Assembly (NCBI GenBank): GCA_020200235.1
Contig: JAIVJC010000010.1
Location: forward strand, 1 to 33,410
Length of the DNA stretch: 33,410 bases
Origin: Acidobacteriota bacterium
Lineage (GTDB): Bacteria; Acidobacteriota; Blastocatellia; Pyrinomonadales; Pyrinomonadaceae
Direction of reading: 5' to 3'
Shown here: one piece after another, positions 23,324 through 30,694 of the stretch
How positions within the stretch are numbered: position 1 is the stretch's first letter
How the letters are laid out: every line of letters begins with the position of its first letter
Made by a program: the position numbers and the translations under genes
The notes under the pieces: model-generated
Seen by the model: only the letters and a program-made list of their open reading frames with translations
What the model was told of the DNA's origin: nothing
The model's database searches: none

Positions 23324-25035
23324 TCAACCGCCTCCGGGATTGTGATCGAGTCGTCCGCCTGCGCGGCGACGCTGCGGAAACGCTCGCGCGGGGCTGTCGC
23401 CTGTGCGTCGCGCGCGTTGCGGTGCGAGAAAGCCAACAGCATGCCGAGCATGGCGAAGCTCGTGATGAGGCTGAAGCCCCCGTGCGAGACGAAGGGCAGG
23501 GTGATGCCGGTCATCGGCAGGGCGCGCGTGATGCCGCCGATGTTGACGAGCGCCTGGAAGCCGATGAACGCCGTGAGCCCGGCCGAGCAGAGCTTCGTGA
23601 ACATGTCGCGCGCGTCAATCGCCGTGCGCACGCCCGCCGCGACGAAGACGATGAGGGCGAGGATGACGACCGCGCCGCCCACGAGCCCCAGCTCCTCGCC
23701 GATGGCGGCGTAGATGTAGTCGGAGTCGGCGACCGGGATCACCTCGGCGAACCCGAGTCCGAGACCGCGACCCGTGGTGCCGCCCGAGGCGATGCCGAAG
23801 GTCGCCTGCGAGGGCTGGAACGCGATGCGGTCGAACCACACGTCGACGTTCACGGTCTTCTGCATCGCGGGGCTCTGCTCGGCGAGTTCCTTCATGCGCG
23901 CGTCGCGCGCGAGAGCGTCCTCGTAGTCCCTCTTCCACCACGCCGTCTCGGGCGACGGCGGATCGAAGCCGTCGAGCCAGAGGTGGAAGCGCTGCTTGAT
24001 GCGCGAGGGCAGAGCCGCCTGCACGGGGCGCGAGAGCGCGGGCAGCAGCGGCACCTTCTCCTGCACGCTCGGCGGGAGCGACCCGGCGACCAGCACGCCG
24101 ATGACGAGCACGACCGAGCCGACGAAGACGAGGAGTTGTGGCCAACGGCGGACGGCGACGAGGTAGAGCGTCGCGTACGCGCCGCTGAAGACGAGCATCT
24201 GCCCGAAGTCCTGCAACACGAAGAAGGGCAGGAAGGGGATCATCGCCATCACGAGCAGCGGCACGATGGCCTGCGCGCGCGGCAAACCCCAGTAGGTCTT
24301 GGCGAGATCGCGGTAGTAAGCCGTCAGAATTCCGGCGAAGCCGAGGAGGAAGGGGATCTTCGAAGGCTCCCACGGCGTCATGTTGCCGAGCGCCTTGCCC
24401 GCGCTCGAGGTGGCGACCGCCGCGCCTAAGGGTACGAGCGTGGCGAGCACGACGATGAAGCTGTGGCGCTGCACCCAATCGAGGAAGCCGTCGTGCGTGC
24501 AAGCCCAGTAGGCGCAGGCCATCGCGAAGAAGGCGAGGATGGGAATCCAGGTGTAGAGCGAGGTCAGGGCGCTCGCCGTCGTGATGCCGGAGCGCCGCGC
24601 GATCTGCGGCGCGAGCTGCGCCTGCGCCTGCGCCTGGTCGGCTGAGAAGCCCATGAACTGCTTCTTGTCGGGTCCGTAGAACTGGTTAACGTAGCGCTGC
24701 CGCAGGACCTGAGTCTTCTCGGCGCGCGCCTCCGCCTTGTTGCGCGAGTTGTACTCCGGGTCGCTGTAGAGCCGGTACTGGACGAGCGCGCCGAGCGAGA
24801 AGAGCAGGACGGCGGTCGTGTAGAGCACCCAGTTGCCCTGAAACTTCATCCGCCGCGAGAGCCAGAAGACGAAGAAAAAGATCGGCACGTAGAGGAACAG
24901 ATCGCGGACGGCTCCGACGAGCGTCGGCTCGAAGCCGCGCAGCAGGGCGGAGCGGAAGACGGCGTAATAGCCGGCGACCTGGAAGCCGAAGATGATCAGC
25001 AGCGCCAGCAGGTGCGACGAAGCACGGTTCTTCAT
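23320..25035 (-). CDS. RodA/FtsW-family peptidoglycan glycosyltransferase (SEDS)
   Basis: 571 residues, longer than the usual 370-480. Multiple membrane helices. Family motifs near the end: FGIASGGTTGRGLGLGF, IPVADSDYIYAAIGEELGLV, LVNIGGITRALPMTGITLPF and VSHGGFSLI. Extra length comes from a polar segment after the second or third helix (about 90-145, QYRLYSDPEYNSRNKAEARA and following) and a large loop around 335-400 (WLDGFDPPSPETAWWKRDYE and following). SEDS proteins polymerise glycan strands with a class B PBP; the PBP gene lies 31 nt upstream. Whether it serves elongation or division is not told by sequence. Confidence 0.92.
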   Translation of the reverse strand: MKNRASSHLLALLIIFGFQVAGYYAVFRSALLRGFEPTLVGAVRDLFLYVPIFFFVFWLSRRMKFQGNWVLYTTAVLLFSLGALVQYRLYSDPEYNSRNKAEARAEKTQVLRQRYVNQFYGPDKKQFMGFSADQAQAQAQLAPQIARRSGITTASALTSLYTWIPILAFFAMACAYWACTHDGFLDWVQRHSFIVVLATLVPLGAAVATSSAGKALGNMTPWEPSKIPFLLGFAGILTAYYRDLAKTYWGLPRAQAIVPLLVMAMIPFLPFFVLQDFGQMLVFSGAYATLYLVAVRRWPQLLVFVGSVVLVIGVLVAGSLPPSVQEKVPLLPALSRPVQAALPSRIKQRFHLWLDGFDPPSPETAWWKRDYEDALARDARMKELAEQSPAMQKTVNVDVWFDRIAFQPSQATFGIASGGTTGRGLGLGFAEVIPVADSDYIYAAIGEELGLVGGAVVILALIVFVAAGVRTAIDARDMFTKLCSAGLTAFIGFQALVNIGGITRALPMTGITLPFVSHGGFSLITSFAMLGMLLAFSHRNARDAQATAPRERFRSVAAQADDSITIPEAVE

Positions 25036-25066
25036 AGGCGAAAGAAAATCCCCCTCAGCTCGGTTC

Positions 25067-26995
25067 TCACTGCCGCGCCGCGATGCGCTGTTTGGTGTTC
25101 GCCGCGGGCTTCGGCGTCGGCTGCCTGCGCGGCTGCTGCCGTTGCCGCACGCCCGGCGCGGGCTGAGCGTGCTGCGCCGCCGGGTTCGCGACCTGACCGA
25201 GCAGACCTAGATCGCGCGCCTTCAGGACGAGCGCGGCGGCGATGGGCGCGGCGGCTTTCGCGCCGTAGCCACCGCCCTCGACGATGACGGCGATGGCGAG
25301 CTGCGGGTATTCGAGCGGCGCGATGCAGAGGAACCAGCTGTCGATCCGCTTCTTCTCGCGGTCGATGACGATCTCCTCGTACTCGCGGATGACGTTGCCC
25401 CGCCGATCGCGCTCGTAACGCTTGACCGTCTTCGGCTCGCCCGTCTTCGGATCATAAATCGGCACTTCCTTTTCAGCCGTGCCGGTCTTGCCGCCCGTGG
25501 AGATGCCCTGCGGGGTGACGGTGCTCGCGAAGACGGAAGTGGCGGTGCCTTCCGGTCCCTGCGTGACGAGACCCATGATGCGGCGCATCTCCGCCGCCTG
25601 CTCGGGCCGCAGAATCTGATTGAAGACCGCGGGCGGCTGATTCAGCTCGAGCTTCGGCTTCATCAGCTTGCCTTCGAGGTTCGCCACGGTCGCCGCCACC
25701 ATCGCCATCTGGATCGTCGTCATCTGCCCGGCGTAGCCCTGCCCGAACCCTTCGAGCGCGAGATCGTAGCGCCTGATCTTCGGGCTCGTGACGATCGCCG
25801 CCTCGGCGGGGGCGAGGGCGCGCGCCAGCGCGGGCGCGCTCGCGTTCCAGATGTCGGGCCGGCGGCGACCCCTCGTCGTGTCAGCCGGATCGTCGTAGGT
25901 GCCGATGCCGAGCAGTTGCGCCGCGTGCTTCAGGCGTTCGGGCCCGAGGTGCAGAGCCATCTGCGCGAAGTACTGGTTGCAGGAGACTTCGTAGGCGCGG
26001 TCGATGCCGAGGCGGCCGTGCACCTCGCCCGCGCCGCCGCTGTCGAAGATGGGCGGCGACCCCTGCGCGGCGTAGAAGCCCGCGCCGCTGCAGGTGAACT
26101 GCGTGCGCTCGGCGCCGTTGATGAAAGCCGCGATGGAGACGACCGTCTTGAAGGTCGAGCCTGGAATGTAGTAGGCGCGCAGCGCGCGGTTGACGAGCGG
26201 GCGATCGCGCTCGTTGGCGTTCAGCTTGATCCATGTCGCCTCGTCGCGCACCTCCTCGATGGTGTACGAGGGGTTGCTGTACATCGCGAGCACTTCGCCG
26301 TTCTGCGGGTTGAGGACGACGACCGCGCCGTGCCTGTCCTTCAACTGCTCGACCGCGGTCTTCTGCAGGTCGCCGCTGATCGTGAGCTGCACGTCGAGGT
26401 TCGCGGGCAGCTTCACGTCGTGTTCGAGCGCCACGTCAATCGCCTCGGGCACCGCCTGGCTCGACGCGCCGAAGAGCGCGCGCTCCAACCCGGCGTCGCC
26501 GCGCTCCGATCCGAGGAGTTGCGCCATCTCGCGGTCGAGCGGGTACTCGCGCTCGATCTTGCCGTCGGGCTGTCGCTTGTAGAGTGCGATGGCGTTTTCG
26601 AGCTTGCCCGTGCGGTCGAGAATCCAGCCGCGCAGGGTCGACTCCGCGAGCCGACGGTTGCGCAGGTCTTTGTAAGACAACTCCTGGAAGCGATCGTTGG
26701 TCACCGGCGCGTAGCGCGCCCAGTAGACGTGGAAGCCGAAGACCGTGAGCGCGAGCACGACGAAGAGCCAACGCAGCGCGTAGAGCCCGCGGTTGGTCGA
26801 GGTCGCGCCGAGCCGCCGTCGGACTTCCGCGGGCATGTCGGCGGGCGCGACCGAAGAGAGCGCGGAGCGGCGGCGGCGCATCCCGCGCACGAGCCCCACG
26901 CCGAGCCACAGGATCATCAGCGCGAGCCCCGCCGTGTAGATCAGGCTCAGCGTCGCGGGCTGCTTTTCTGGAATGGCTTCGAGAAGCATCATCAT
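25067..26995 (-). CDS. Class B penicillin-binding protein (transpeptidase)
   Basis: 642 residues from the first of three tandem ATG codons. Two hydrophobic segments near the N-terminus (about 16-36 and 74-93) are unusual; most class B PBPs have one. Active-site motifs: SxxK at Ser280-Lys283 (PGSTFKTV), SxN at Ser338-Asn340 (VSCNQYF), KTG at 503-505 (GGKTGTAEK). After KTG there is a charged insert (IYDPKTGEPKTVKRYERDRR and on). C-terminus is a basic, Gln/Pro-rich tail. A longer start would translate the heptad repeat and is rejected. It cross-links peptidoglycan with the SEDS polymerase next to it. Confidence 0.93.
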   Translation of the reverse strand: MMMLLEAIPEKQPATLSLIYTAGLALMILWLGVGLVRGMRRRRSALSSVAPADMPAEVRRRLGATSTNRGLYALRWLFVVLALTVFGFHVYWARYAPVTNDRFQELSYKDLRNRRLAESTLRGWILDRTGKLENAIALYKRQPDGKIEREYPLDREMAQLLGSERGDAGLERALFGASSQAVPEAIDVALEHDVKLPANLDVQLTISGDLQKTAVEQLKDRHGAVVVLNPQNGEVLAMYSNPSYTIEEVRDEATWIKLNANERDRPLVNRALRAYYIPGSTFKTVVSIAAFINGAERTQFTCSGAGFYAAQGSPPIFDSGGAGEVHGRLGIDRAYEVSCNQYFAQMALHLGPERLKHAAQLLGIGTYDDPADTTRGRRRPDIWNASAPALARALAPAEAAIVTSPKIRRYDLALEGFGQGYAGQMTTIQMAMVAATVANLEGKLMKPKLELNQPPAVFNQILRPEQAAEMRRIMGLVTQGPEGTATSVFASTVTPQGISTGGKTGTAEKEVPIYDPKTGEPKTVKRYERDRRGNVIREYEEIVIDREKKRIDSWFLCIAPLEYPQLAIAVIVEGGGYGAKAAAPIAAALVLKARDLGLLGQVANPAAQHAQPAPGVRQRQQPRRQPTPKPAANTKQRIAARQ

Positions 26996-26999
26996 AAAA

Positions 27000-27071
27000 G
27001 TGATGAGTGATGGGTGATGAGTGATGAGCAGGAGTTTTAACTCGTTACTCAGCACCCATCACCCATCACTG
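27000..27071 (-). repeat. Heptad inverted array, GTGATGA family (FHA-PBP gap)
   Basis: On the + strand four units (GTGATGA, GTGATGG, GTGATGA, GTGATGA) at 27000-27027 face inverted units of type CATCACC at about 27045-27071. Read in the direction of the genes, the array begins within the last codons of the FHA gene, contains its TGA stop (27068-27066) as part of a repeat unit, and ends 4 nt before the PBP start codon. Confidence 0.9.
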
Positions 27072-27899
27072 TTTTCTAAACCTGACCTCCGCGTCGCCGA
27101 AGCCGACCACGTCGCCGTCTTCGAGGTGTCGTGCCTCGCCGTAGGCGATGCGGCGACCGTTGATGAAGGTGCCGTTGGTCGAGCCCGTGTCGGAGACGAG
27201 CAGCGTGCCGTCGCGGTTCATCAAAAGCGCGGCGTGAATCTTCGAGACGCTCGGGTGATTCAAGTAGAGATCGCTGTCCGAGGCGCGCCCGACGTTCAGA
27301 CGCCTGCCGCCGGGCCGCACCGCGAGCGGCACTTCGACGGTCTCGCCCGCGACCGTGGCGCGCGCCACGACCCGCACCTCCTTCGGCGCACTGATGTCGG
27401 CGGTGGGCACGTCGACCTTCATCTCCGACGCGCGCCGCCTTTCCTCGTCCTCCTGCTTCAGCTCCTCCTCGAACTCGCCGAAGCCGGGATCGACCGCGAT
27501 GCCGCTCGTGAATATGTCGACGATCGTCTCGACGTTGACCGGCGCGAGCGTGCGCAGGCGCGCGTCGTTGATGTGGTCGATGGCGGCGGCGAGGATTTCG
27601 TGCTCCAGCTCCTTGATCGCCTCGCCGGGAGCCTCCGAGTGCGTGCCCCATTCGACCTTGAGTCGCATCAGGTGCGGGGCGATGCGCCCGCGTCGCGGGT
27701 CTTCGCGCACGCGCTCGTCGATGAGCCGCGTCATCCGCTCGATGAGCCGCGAGGTGGTGAAAGTCGCCTGCGCGTCGCCCTCGCGGCCGAGCTTGCGATC
27801 CACGGCGGCGCCCATGCGGTCGAAGACGCGGCGCAGGAGTCGCTCGACCAGAGCCTCGTCGCGCTTCACGCCGTCAGCTTTTTTCTCCGGCTTGTCCAT
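27066..27899 (-). CDS. FHA-domain protein (FhaB/FhaA-like), first gene of the cell-wall kinase cluster
   Basis: 277 residues from ATG 27899; an upstream start at 27971 adds a non-family Pro/Ala stretch. The N-terminal part is helical and charged with an acidic/basic coiled segment (FEEELKQEDEERRRASEM). Residues about 180-277 are a canonical FHA domain: LNVGRASDSDLYLNHPSVSK (GR and the phosphopeptide-binding Ser), IHAALL, then GSTNGTFINGRR. Probably binds phosphothreonine on proteins modified by the kinase in the same cluster. The stop codon is inside the heptad array. Confidence 0.88.
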   Translation of the reverse strand: MDKPEKKADGVKRDEALVERLLRRVFDRMGAAVDRKLGREGDAQATFTTSRLIERMTRLIDERVREDPRRGRIAPHLMRLKVEWGTHSEAPGEAIKELEHEILAAAIDHINDARLRTLAPVNVETIVDIFTSGIAVDPGFGEFEEELKQEDEERRRASEMKVDVPTADISAPKEVRVVARATVAGETVEVPLAVRPGGRRLNVGRASDSDLYLNHPSVSKIHAALLMNRDGTLLVSDTGSTNGTFINGRRIAYGEARHLEDGDVVGFGDAEVRFRKQ

Positions 27900-28070
27900 A
27901 ATCTCAAATACGCCCGCGCCGCGCGCAGGTTCGCTCGCGCGCGAAAGCGGGGGAGGAGCGGACTCTAACACGCGCGCCGCGCGGCGCTAGCCGTCACGCG
28001 CCGCCGTAGGGGAGGGAACTGTTAGTCGAATTACGTGCTGGCTTATTCTAAGGGCAAACGGCGAAAGTTA

Positions 28071-28101
28071 AAAAGGGGAAAAGGCAGACCTGAGACCTGC
28101 C
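28071..28101 (-). terminator. Weak candidate terminator of the TrmH gene
   Basis: On the minus strand GGCAG/CTGCC (5-bp stem, 9-nt loop, 28101-28083) is followed by TTTTCCCCTTTTT. The stem is short; the U-rich tail is in the right place, about 30 nt after the stop. Confidence 0.4.
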
Positions 28102-28131
28102 GCGTGTTTTCGGGCGCACTGCCGTCAATTT

Positions 28132-28926
28132 TTACTCGAAGTTGCGCTGCCGCGCAGCCTCGTAGAGCAAGACGCCGAGCGCGACCGCGACGTTCAGGCT
28201 CTCGACCGGCTCGCGCATCGGAATCCTCACGCTCACGTCAGCCGCGGCGACCTCCCGCGCGGAGAGACCGCTCCCTTCAGCCCCGAGCAGGACGGCGCGC
28301 GCCCCGCGCCAGTCCACCTCCGTGTGCGGCACCGCCGCGCCAGCGTCGGTGGCGACGATCTTGATCCCGCGCGACTTGCACCACCCGGACACCTCAGCGA
28401 GCGTCGCGCCCGCCCACTGCGGCAGGCGGAAACTCGATCCCATCGCGCTGCGAAGCGACTTCGGCGAGAGCAGGTCGGTCGAACCCTTCGTCGCGACGAC
28501 GCCCGCCGCGCCCGCCGCCTCAGCCACGCGCAGCATCGCGCCCGAGTTGGAAGGGTTGCTGACGCCGTGCAGGACGACGAGGAGGGGCTCGACGCCGAGG
28601 GCGCTCTCGAACGTCTCGCGGTCACAGCGCGGACGGCGCGCGAGCAGGACGATCCCCTGGGGCGTTCTGGTATCGGCGACCGAGTCGAGTACGCTTTCCG
28701 AAACCTGCGTGAGCCGGGCACCCCCGCGCCCCAGCCTTTCAAGTAGCGGCGCGCCGCGCCCTTCCGAAGCCATCTTGTCGGTGAAGAGAACTGCTTCAAT
28801 TAGTAACGCCGAGCGCGCCGCCTCTTCGCAAAGGCGCACGCCCTCGACGAAGATCAACTCGTCGTCGCGCCCTTCGCGGACGGCGCGGAAGCGTTGGGCG
28901 AGAGGGTTCTGGCGGCTCGTGATCAC
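28132..28926 (-). CDS. TrmH/SpoU-family RNA 2'-O-methyltransferase
   Basis: 264 residues from GTG 28926, a normal length. N-terminal substrate-binding part ITSRQNPLAQRFRAVREGRD followed by FVEGVRLCEEA; C-terminal SPOUT domain with motif 1 GVSNPSNSGAMLRVAEAAG, motif 2 LLGAEGSGLS, motif 3 RIPMREPVESLNVAVALGVL. SAM-dependent enzyme, rRNA or tRNA ribose methylation; the precise target cannot be read. Longer starts run into the divergent receiver gene, so the start at GTG 28926 is chosen although it has no good ribosome-binding site. Confidence 0.9.
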   Translation of the reverse strand: MITSRQNPLAQRFRAVREGRDDELIFVEGVRLCEEAARSALLIEAVLFTDKMASEGRGAPLLERLGRGGARLTQVSESVLDSVADTRTPQGIVLLARRPRCDRETFESALGVEPLLVVLHGVSNPSNSGAMLRVAEAAGAAGVVATKGSTDLLSPKSLRSAMGSSFRLPQWAGATLAEVSGWCKSRGIKIVATDAGAAVPHTEVDWRGARAVLLGAEGSGLSAREVAAADVSVRIPMREPVESLNVAVALGVLLYEAARQRNFE

Positions 28927-28987
28927 GGGAGGAAAAATTCCGTCGGCGACCGGCGGCTTTACGCTCGGTGGCGGCGCGTTGTAAAAG

Positions 28988-29025
28988 CTTCGTGTTCGTA
29001 CGAAGAGGGTGCGGGGGTGATTATA
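28988..29025. promoter_or_regulatory. Divergent promoter region between TrmH gene and receiver gene
   Basis: TATAAT on the minus strand at 29025-29020 is a perfect -10 for the TrmH gene, with no clear -35; it ends 2 nt before the receiver ATG. A 6-bp inverted repeat CTTCGT/ACGAAG (28988-28993, 29000-29005) lies between it and TrmH and could be an operator. On the plus strand GGGGG at 29013-29017 is the receiver ribosome-binding site, 9 nt from ATG 29027. Confidence 0.5.
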
Positions 29026-29026
29026 G

Positions 29027-29389
29027 ATGAAGAGGCGAGTCTTGATCGCCGTCGATGACATTATTTTCGCCTCGAAGGTTCGGGCGGCGGCTGAGTCGCA
29101 GGGCGTCGAGTACGACTCCGCACGCAGCGCCGAAGCGGCGGCGGCGAAAGCCAAGTCGTCTCTACCGTCGCTCGTCATCGCTGACCTGCACGGCCTGCGC
29201 TGCGACCCCTTCGCGCTCGCGGAAACTTTCAAAGCCGACCCGGAGCTGTGCGACGTCCCGCTCCTCGGCTTCTTCTCGCACGTCCAGACCGAGCTGCGCG
29301 ACCGCGCCCTCGCCTCCGGGTTCGACCGCGTGCTCGCGCGCTCCGTTTTCAGTCAAACGCTGCCGGAGATTTTACGTGGGGACGGGTAA
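29027..29389 (+). CDS. Stand-alone receiver-like domain lacking the conserved Lys
   Basis: 120 residues, one response-regulator-type receiver domain and nothing else. Acid pair Asp10-Asp11 (VLIAVDD), candidate phosphoacceptor Asp53 (LVIADLHG), and Ser84 at the Thr/Ser position are present. The Lys that normally follows beta-strand 5 appears to be Arg105 (VLARSVF). No histidine kinase is nearby. It may be a pseudo-receiver or an atypical single-domain regulator. Divergent from the TrmH gene and convergent with aroF. Confidence 0.8.
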   Translation: MKRRVLIAVDDIIFASKVRAAAESQGVEYDSARSAEAAAAKAKSSLPSLVIADLHGLRCDPFALAETFKADPELCDVPLLGFFSHVQTELRDRALASGFDRVLARSVFSQTLPEILRGDG

Positions 29390-29431
29390 GACTCGTCTCC
29401 CGTGACGGGGGCTGCAAAAGCCCAAACATAA

Positions 29432-29464
29432 ATGGGGCGACGGCATTTTTAGCCGACGCCCCAT
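29432..29464. terminator. Bidirectional hairpin between receiver gene and aroF
   Basis: 13-bp stem ATGGGGCGaCGGC with its complement, one A-A mismatch, loop ATTTTTA. It sits between convergent genes. Neither side has a good U-run, so termination strength is uncertain. Confidence 0.65.
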
Positions 29465-29486
29465 TGATCTTTGAACAACGCCGGGC

Positions 29487-30509
29487 TCACCCTCCGACCG
29501 GCGCGGGCGTGACGACCTCGTGGATGGCGCGCACGTCGGCGACGAGCTGCTCGTACTGTTCGAGCGTAAGAGCCTGCGCGCCGTCCGAGAGCGCGCGCTC
29601 GGGCTGATCGTGAACCTCGATGATGAGCCCGTCGGCGCCGACGGCGACCCCGGCGCGCGCGAGCGGCGCGACCATGTAGTTGTGACCCGTCCCGTGCGAG
29701 GGATCGACGACGACCGGCAGGTGCGAGATGCGGCGCACCGCCGGAACCGCCGAGAGATCGAGCGTGTTGCGCGTGTGCTGCGCGAAGGTGCGGATGCCGC
29801 GCTCGCAGAGGATCACGTTGTAGTTGCCCTCCGACATGACGTACTCGGCGGCGAGCAGCCACTCGTCGAGCGTGGCGGAAAGCCCGCGCTTGAGCAGGAC
29901 GGGCAGGGGCGAGCGACCGGCGCGGCGGAGCAGCGAGAAGTTCTGCATGTTGCGCGCGCCGAGCTGGATCACGTCGGCGTAGCGCTCGACCATGTCCACG
30001 CCGTGATCGTCCAGAGCCTCCGTGACGATCTTCAGCCCGTAAGCCTCGCGCACTTCGGCGAGAATTTTCAGACCCTCCTCGCCGAGACCCTGGAAGGCGT
30101 ATGGCGAGGTGCGCGGCTTGAACGCGCCGCCGCGGAAGAAGCGCGCGCCGCTGCGCCTGACCGCCTCGGCGACGGCGAAAGCCTGCGCGCGGCTCTCGAC
30201 GGCGCAGGGTCCGGCGATGATCGCCAGCTCGTCGCCGCCCACGCAAGCGTCTCCCACGCGCACGACGGTCTTCTCGGGCCGGAGGTCGAGCGTGATCAGC
30301 TTGTAGGGCTTCGTTACGCGGATCGACTCGGCGACGCCGGGCAGGTTCTCGAAGTGCGAGGGATCGACCGCGCCCTGGTTGCCGGTGACGGCGATGGCTG
30401 TGCGCGTCGCGCCCGGCAGCGGGTGCGCGCGGAAGCCCAACTCTTTGACGACGCGGAGCACGTCATCGATCTCGCGCTCCGTCGCGTCCGCTTTCATTAC
30501 GATTAACAT
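29487..30509 (-). CDS. aroF: 3-deoxy-7-phosphoheptulonate synthase (type I-beta with ACT-like N-terminus)
   Basis: First step of the shikimate pathway: PEP plus erythrose-4-phosphate to DAHP. 340 residues. Residues 1-70 ([20 protein letters not shown] onward) form the ferredoxin-like regulatory domain of the Thermotoga-type enzyme, suggesting feedback inhibition by aromatic amino acids. Catalytic barrel motifs: [54 protein letters not shown] and [11 protein letters not shown]. Start ATG 30509 gives the family N-terminus. A heptad array lies upstream, with argS further up in the same direction. Confidence 0.95.
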   Translation of the reverse strand: MLIVMKADATEREIDDVLRVVKELGFRAHPLPGATRTAIAVTGNQGAVDPSHFENLPGVAESIRVTKPYKLITLDLRPEKTVVRVGDACVGGDELAIIAGPCAVESRAQAFAVAEAVRRSGARFFRGGAFKPRTSPYAFQGLGEEGLKILAEVREAYGLKIVTEALDDHGVDMVERYADVIQLGARNMQNFSLLRRAGRSPLPVLLKRGLSATLDEWLLAAEYVMSEGNYNVILCERGIRTFAQHTRNTLDLSAVPAVRRISHLPVVVDPSHGTGHNYMVAPLARAGVAVGADGLIIEVHDQPERALSDGAQALTLEQYEQLVADVRAIHEVVTPAPVGG

Positions 30510-30516
30510 AAGTATA

Positions 30517-30606
30517 GTTGTCTGTTGTTCGTTGTCAGTTGTCAGTCGTCAGCTTCGCGCGAGTTTTCTTCCTTCTAAAAACTGAAAACTCGAAACTGAA
30601 ACTGTC
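30517..30606 (-). repeat. Heptad array, GTTGTCA plus AAACTGA families (argS-aroF gap)
   Basis: Five 7-bp units at 30517-30551 (GTTGTCT, GTTGTTC, GTTGTCA, GTTGTCA, GTCGTCA) and four at 30579-30606 (AAACTGA, AAACTCG, AAACTGA, AACTGTC). The two arms match only partly as inverted copies, so this may be an older or hybrid element. In the gene direction it ends 7 nt before the aroF start codon. Confidence 0.75.
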
Positions 30607-30631
30607 CCACGACCGTCCCGCCGCCGCGTCC

Positions 30632-30641
30632 ATATTAATAT
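30632..30641. promoter_or_regulatory. AT-rich palindrome ATATTAATAT upstream of aroF
   Basis: Perfect 10-bp AT-only palindrome, rare in this GC-rich window, between argS and the heptad array. It may contain a -10 element for aroF on the minus strand (TATATT), but no convincing -35 was found. Confidence 0.3.
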
Positions 30642-30694
30642 ACGTCGGCGCGGGGTCGAAAGTGCGTCGCGAAATGGTGTTTTTCTCGCGGGGC

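Noticed and set aside
26996-27055. Longer start for the class B PBP at 27055
   Set aside because: The added residues come from the heptad repeat; the tandem ATG at 26995 fits the N-terminal membrane anchor.
28927-29232. Longer start for the TrmH-family gene at 29232
   Set aside because: It would overlap the divergent receiver gene by about 200 nt and add residues unlike the family.
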